Source: Larix sibirica
Lineage: Eukaryota; Streptophyta; Pinopsida; Pinales; Pinaceae
Assembly (NCBI GenBank): GCA_004151065.3
Contig: NWUY0300059003.1
Location: forward strand, 15,501 to 25,872
Reading direction: 5' to 3'
DNA length: 10,372 nucleotides
Each line of letters begins with the position of its first letter. Position 1 is the first letter of the stretch. The translations under genes and the position numbers were made by a program. Under the pieces are notes generated by a model that was not told the origin of the DNA, made no database searches, and was given only the letters and a program-made list of their open reading frames with translations. This document shows positions 7,787 to 10,372 of the stretch, piece after piece.

Positions 7787-9841
7787 ATTAAGTTCACCAA
7801 CCATAGATTTCCTTCCCCGAGCTTAGTATTGAACAAAAAGCAAATAGTGCTTTAAAAGACTAATAAAAAAGCATCAAACAATCCAAGCAACTCATGTGAA
7901 GTCCCTCAAGAGATCTATCAAAGTAACAAAACTACTCCAATATCGTGAATGCAATGTGGATGCACCACATCCACACTTTAAAGGCTGACGTTTCAAGTGA
8001 GATCCATCACCCATTGAAGCATCAGCAAATTCTGGACAAAATGTATCCTACCATACCCAAAGCATTTGTGACAACATGAACAGAACCTGTGGAAACCCTC
8101 ACTAAAAAATAGCTCAACCAATCAGATCCAAAAAAAAAATATTGGTTGCTACACTAAGAAAAAAGAAAAATAATCAAAGAGCACACTCTGGCATGCCTGG
8201 AAGCACGGGATTCACTGGCATGACATGGCACTACGGTGATGCATCAGAAAAAGCACATACTTTTTATGAAATTAAAAATGCATGGCTTATTCAGGCATAT
8301 ATCATAAAGTTTCTTCCAAACCAAAACACATTTAAAGGTTTTGGCTTCAAGAAGCTCATTCGTCTTTTCCCTCCTGCATTCCTGTCCTTCCTCGTTCTTG
8401 ATGGATGTCAATATGGGTGGGAAATTAGGAATTCAGATGGCTGTTTCTCTATATTTATTAATGTTTGCATGTTTCTGAGAATAGGCCTGTTTAAAAAATG
8501 CTTATAGTCCATGTGGTGCAATATTATTCTAGAATTAATTAACAACAGGATCTTCATCATTAGGTTTACACTACCAGCACTTTTCTCACGTATATTTAAC
8601 TTTGTTATGTAGTAATGCTCTAGAAAAACAGTACAACTTTGATGTTGTGATTTTTTCATATACCCTGTCAGAAATATTTCAAGGAAATAGTCATATTTGC
8701 AGTGAAATCCACCACTATAAATGCTAACCTAATGGACCAAATCTTGCATATTCAACTAGAAAAGCAGACATCAGATAGAGTTCAGCAGAAAGTTCTTAAC
8801 ACATCAATATTAGCGTATTCCTTGCTTCAAACAACGTAGTCGCTATTCGTTTCCTTAAAACTAAGGATGATATGACATGAATTTAACTTGCAAAAGCCGG
8901 ACAGTGGAAAATCTCCCACGTATAGATATCAGAATGCACAGCTCCAAAGCTCAAAACAATTGAATACAGAATGAGATCAACATTGACGCCTGAACTTTTG
9001 TGTTTGAATTTAGTACTCTCCAAGGGAAGCCAAACAACAAAACGCCTCACCCTGTGTGCTGCCTATATGACTACATGCCAGAAAAGCAAAGTGGTGCAAA
9101 TATGGGAAGACAAATCTTGAACCCTTCTTGATCTGAGACGATATTGTTGGAAAGAAAGTTTAAACAACACATTAATATAAATAAGAAAACGATTTCATCT
9201 TTGAACTTCAAAATATGGCCTAAACACCCTGAACCCACTAAAGCCAACCTTCAAACAACAGCAACAAACACCCAAAAAGACAACCCTAAAGAAACCCTAA
9301 TTGGCGACAAAACAAAGTTCAAATGTAACAAAAATGGTTTCAATAGCCTTGTAGGCTAAAGTCCTCATTGTATAATTATATGTTGAAAAGACAATTCATT
9401 AGGGAATAGTTTAGACGAGAGAGCACTTAAGCAACCACGTCTCAGCCAGAAAACACTCAAACATAATAAAATTTCAAAACCCTACCAACAATCTTTTGGA
9501 ATTATTAAACATCCATATTTTTGGATTCATGTGATTTGTGGACCAGTTGTTAGAGGTTTCAGTTCCAAGGTTTAGCATACGCAAAGGATAACAGGGGTTA
9601 GTTCCGTAATGAGGTCAATGGAAAATATTAAACCATCAACCAAGGTTCCATTTTTCATTTCCACTGTGATCTGCAGCAACTCAATAACATGATGAGTTTC
9701 AAAAGGATTAAGCCAGGTGCAAGTCCCCGGTACAAAACAACTATTTCTATAATATAAAAAAAAATACAAAATAGAAGATCTCCTAACGACTATTTCTAGA
9801 ATTAGATGTGAATGAGAACTGTTGAGAAAAACTAAAAACTA
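7787..9841. other. Intron interior, no recognised content
   Basis: Unique AT-rich sequence. Two AAACCCTA (telo-box) motifs occur on the plus strand at 9292-9299 and 9477-9484, close to the first exon. No transposon protein, tRNA or structured RNA could be supported. Confidence 0.35.
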
Positions 9842-9843
9842 AC

Positions 9844-10009
9844 CCATTTGGGATTTGTTAGGGATGGGTATCTCCAGCTTTGGAGCAGCAAGGGCAGCTT
9901 CCTGGGCTGCGAGTTTGGCCTGCTCTTTCTTTTCATAGAATGGCTCTGCTATGTCCCTCCTTAGTGTTCTCAGTCTCCTCTTCCTCTTCGACCTCATAGA
10001 CTTCGCCAT
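9844..10009 (-). CDS. LLPH/DUF2423-like nucleolar protein, exon 1 (N-terminal, residues 1-55 plus one base)
   Basis: The protein starts MAKSMRSKRKRRLR, the signature N-terminus of small basic nucleolar proteins related to human LLPH and yeast YBL028C. Those proteins are found with early pre-60S ribosomal particles, so a role in large-subunit assembly is expected here. The plant form then has a helical RRDIAEPFYEKKEQAKLAAQ segment (residues 17-36) and a short Ala/Pro linker ending in APKLEIPIP. I chose the ATG at 10009 because family members begin at MAKS and its context (G at -3, G at +4) is strong. An in-frame ATG at 10102 would add 31 residues unlike the family. The exon ends at 9844, followed by GTTAGT. 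Read-through would stop at TAG within two codons, which supports splicing. Joined to exon 2 the protein has 119 residues, rich in Lys and Arg. Confidence 0.8.
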
Positions 10010-10084
10010 GGCTGTCGCTTCTGCTTTCTTTCTTCTTTGATTTAGTCTCTCACACAATATTCGCAAACCAACAGTTTTGACGCG

Positions 10085-10091
10085 ATTATAA
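10085..10091 (-). promoter_or_regulatory. TATA-like motif, alternative
   Basis: TTATAAT on the minus strand about 76 bp upstream of the start codon. If used, transcription would begin near 10055 and the upstream in-frame ATG at 10102 would lie outside the mRNA. It competes with the TATA-like motif at 10140-10146. Confidence 0.2.
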
Positions 10092-10125
10092 CATAGCTCC
10101 AACGAGGATTGACAATAAGACCGGC

Positions 10126-10133
10126 TAGGGTTT
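10126..10133 (-). promoter_or_regulatory. Telo-box (AAACCCTA)
   Basis: AAACCCTA on the minus strand, about 117 bp upstream of the MAKS start codon. Telo-boxes are enriched close to the transcription start of plant genes for ribosomal proteins and ribosome biogenesis. The usual partner, a site II element (TGGGCC/T), was not found nearby. Its presence agrees with the protein's expected nucleolar role. Confidence 0.55.
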
Positions 10134-10139
10134 ACATGG

Positions 10140-10146
10140 ATTATAA
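10140..10146 (-). promoter_or_regulatory. TATA-like motif
   Basis: TTATAAT on the minus strand, just upstream of the telo-box. A start near 10110-10115 would follow, giving a 5' leader of about 100 nt that includes the upstream ATG at 10102. Confidence 0.3.
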
Positions 10147-10162
10147 GTAGTAATCATGAACA

Positions 10163-10170
10163 CCACGTCA
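10163..10170 (-). promoter_or_regulatory. G/C-hybrid ACGT box (TGACGTGG)
   Basis: TGACGTGG on the minus strand is a perfect hybrid of the G-box and C-box types bound by plant bZIP factors. It lies about 155 bp upstream of the start codon, beside the TATA-like motif. Binding is inferred from the motif only. Confidence 0.35.
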
Positions 10171-10266
10171 CATCAAGTTCTCAAAGTTAAAAGGTCATTT
10201 AAAGTTTATTATCCCTTTCTCAAAAGGGCAGGGCAACCAGAGTAATAACTAGCAAAATCACAAGTC

Positions 10267-10292
10267 AAGTGGTTAGGTGTAGCTAACCACTT
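10267..10292. repeat. Perfect 10 bp inverted repeat, 6 bp spacer
   Basis: AAGTGGTTAG (10267-10276) and CTAACCACTT (10283-10292) are exact reverse complements separated by GTGTAG. The pair could form a hairpin or bind a dimeric factor. It lies about 260 bp upstream of the LLPH-like start codon and is followed by an A-rich stretch with ATTAAAC/ATAAAC repeats to the window end. Confidence 0.7.
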
Positions 10293-10372
10293 AGTTTTGT
10301 GGAGATGGCTGGTTGTTAAACAAAGGCTAAACATTAAACTAACATAAACATTAAACATAAAACAAATATTAT

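Larger units (their letters stand above)
7051..9843 (-). other. Intron of the LLPH-like gene (2793 bp)
   Basis: The donor on the minus strand reads ATGG then GTTAGTTTT, a good plant-type donor beginning at 9843. The acceptor ends at 7051. The intron is phase 1. Apart from the three-copy repeat near its 3' end it contains no domain that I recognise. The 121-codon plus-strand frame at 8142-8507 and short frames at 8659-8408, 9144-9359 and 9769-9572 show no family features. A small extra exon inside cannot be excluded, but the two-exon joint already gives a complete protein of family-like size. Confidence 0.65.

Noticed and set aside
8142-8507. 121-codon plus-strand open frame inside the intron
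   Set aside because: It has no recognisable domain, its composition is like random AT-rich translation, and it lies in the intron of the minus-strand gene without promoter or splice support.

Overview
This window looks like nuclear DNA from a plant, most likely a seed plant with a large, transposon-rich genome. It is AT-rich, has long non-coding stretches and degenerate retroelement pieces, and holds one small spliced gene of a type recognisable in plants. There are no bacterial-style operons. I could not fix the species; a conifer-like or other large-genome plant would fit, but that is inference.

The only convincing intact gene lies on the minus strand between about 10140 and 6420. It is split in two. 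Exon 1 (10009 to 9844) carries the start of a plant MAKS-type nucleolar protein of the LLPH / DUF2423 group. Exon 2 (7050 to 6857) carries its basic, Lys-rich C-terminus. An intron of 2793 bp separates them. The splice phases match exactly (one base of a codon, then two), giving a 119-residue protein. The family is linked to large ribosomal subunit assembly in the nucleolus. A telo-box (AAACCCTA), typical of plant ribosome-biogenesis promoters, sits about 117 bp upstream of the start codon, which supports this reading. The intron holds three direct copies of a ~160 bp repeat at its 3' end and otherwise nothing I recognise.

The left 6.4 kb looks like decayed repetitive DNA. Positions 260-861 are a 301 bp tandem duplication whose two copies each carry an E-box/G-box-like site and a TATA box, so it is a duplicated promoter-like module. 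At 1860-2000 (minus) and 2900-3106 (plus) are tRNA-like internal promoter motifs suggesting SINE remnants, the second inside nested tandem repeats. At 4826-5190 is a frame-broken RNase H domain of the plant LINE (RVT_3) type. At 5507-5942 is a coding-like but disrupted stretch of unknown origin. The remaining intervals show no supportable gene.

No undescribed multi-gene system is visible. The best leads are the split nucleolar-protein gene with its duplicated, phase-compatible splice acceptors, and the duplicated promoter module in which one copy of the G-box has decayed.
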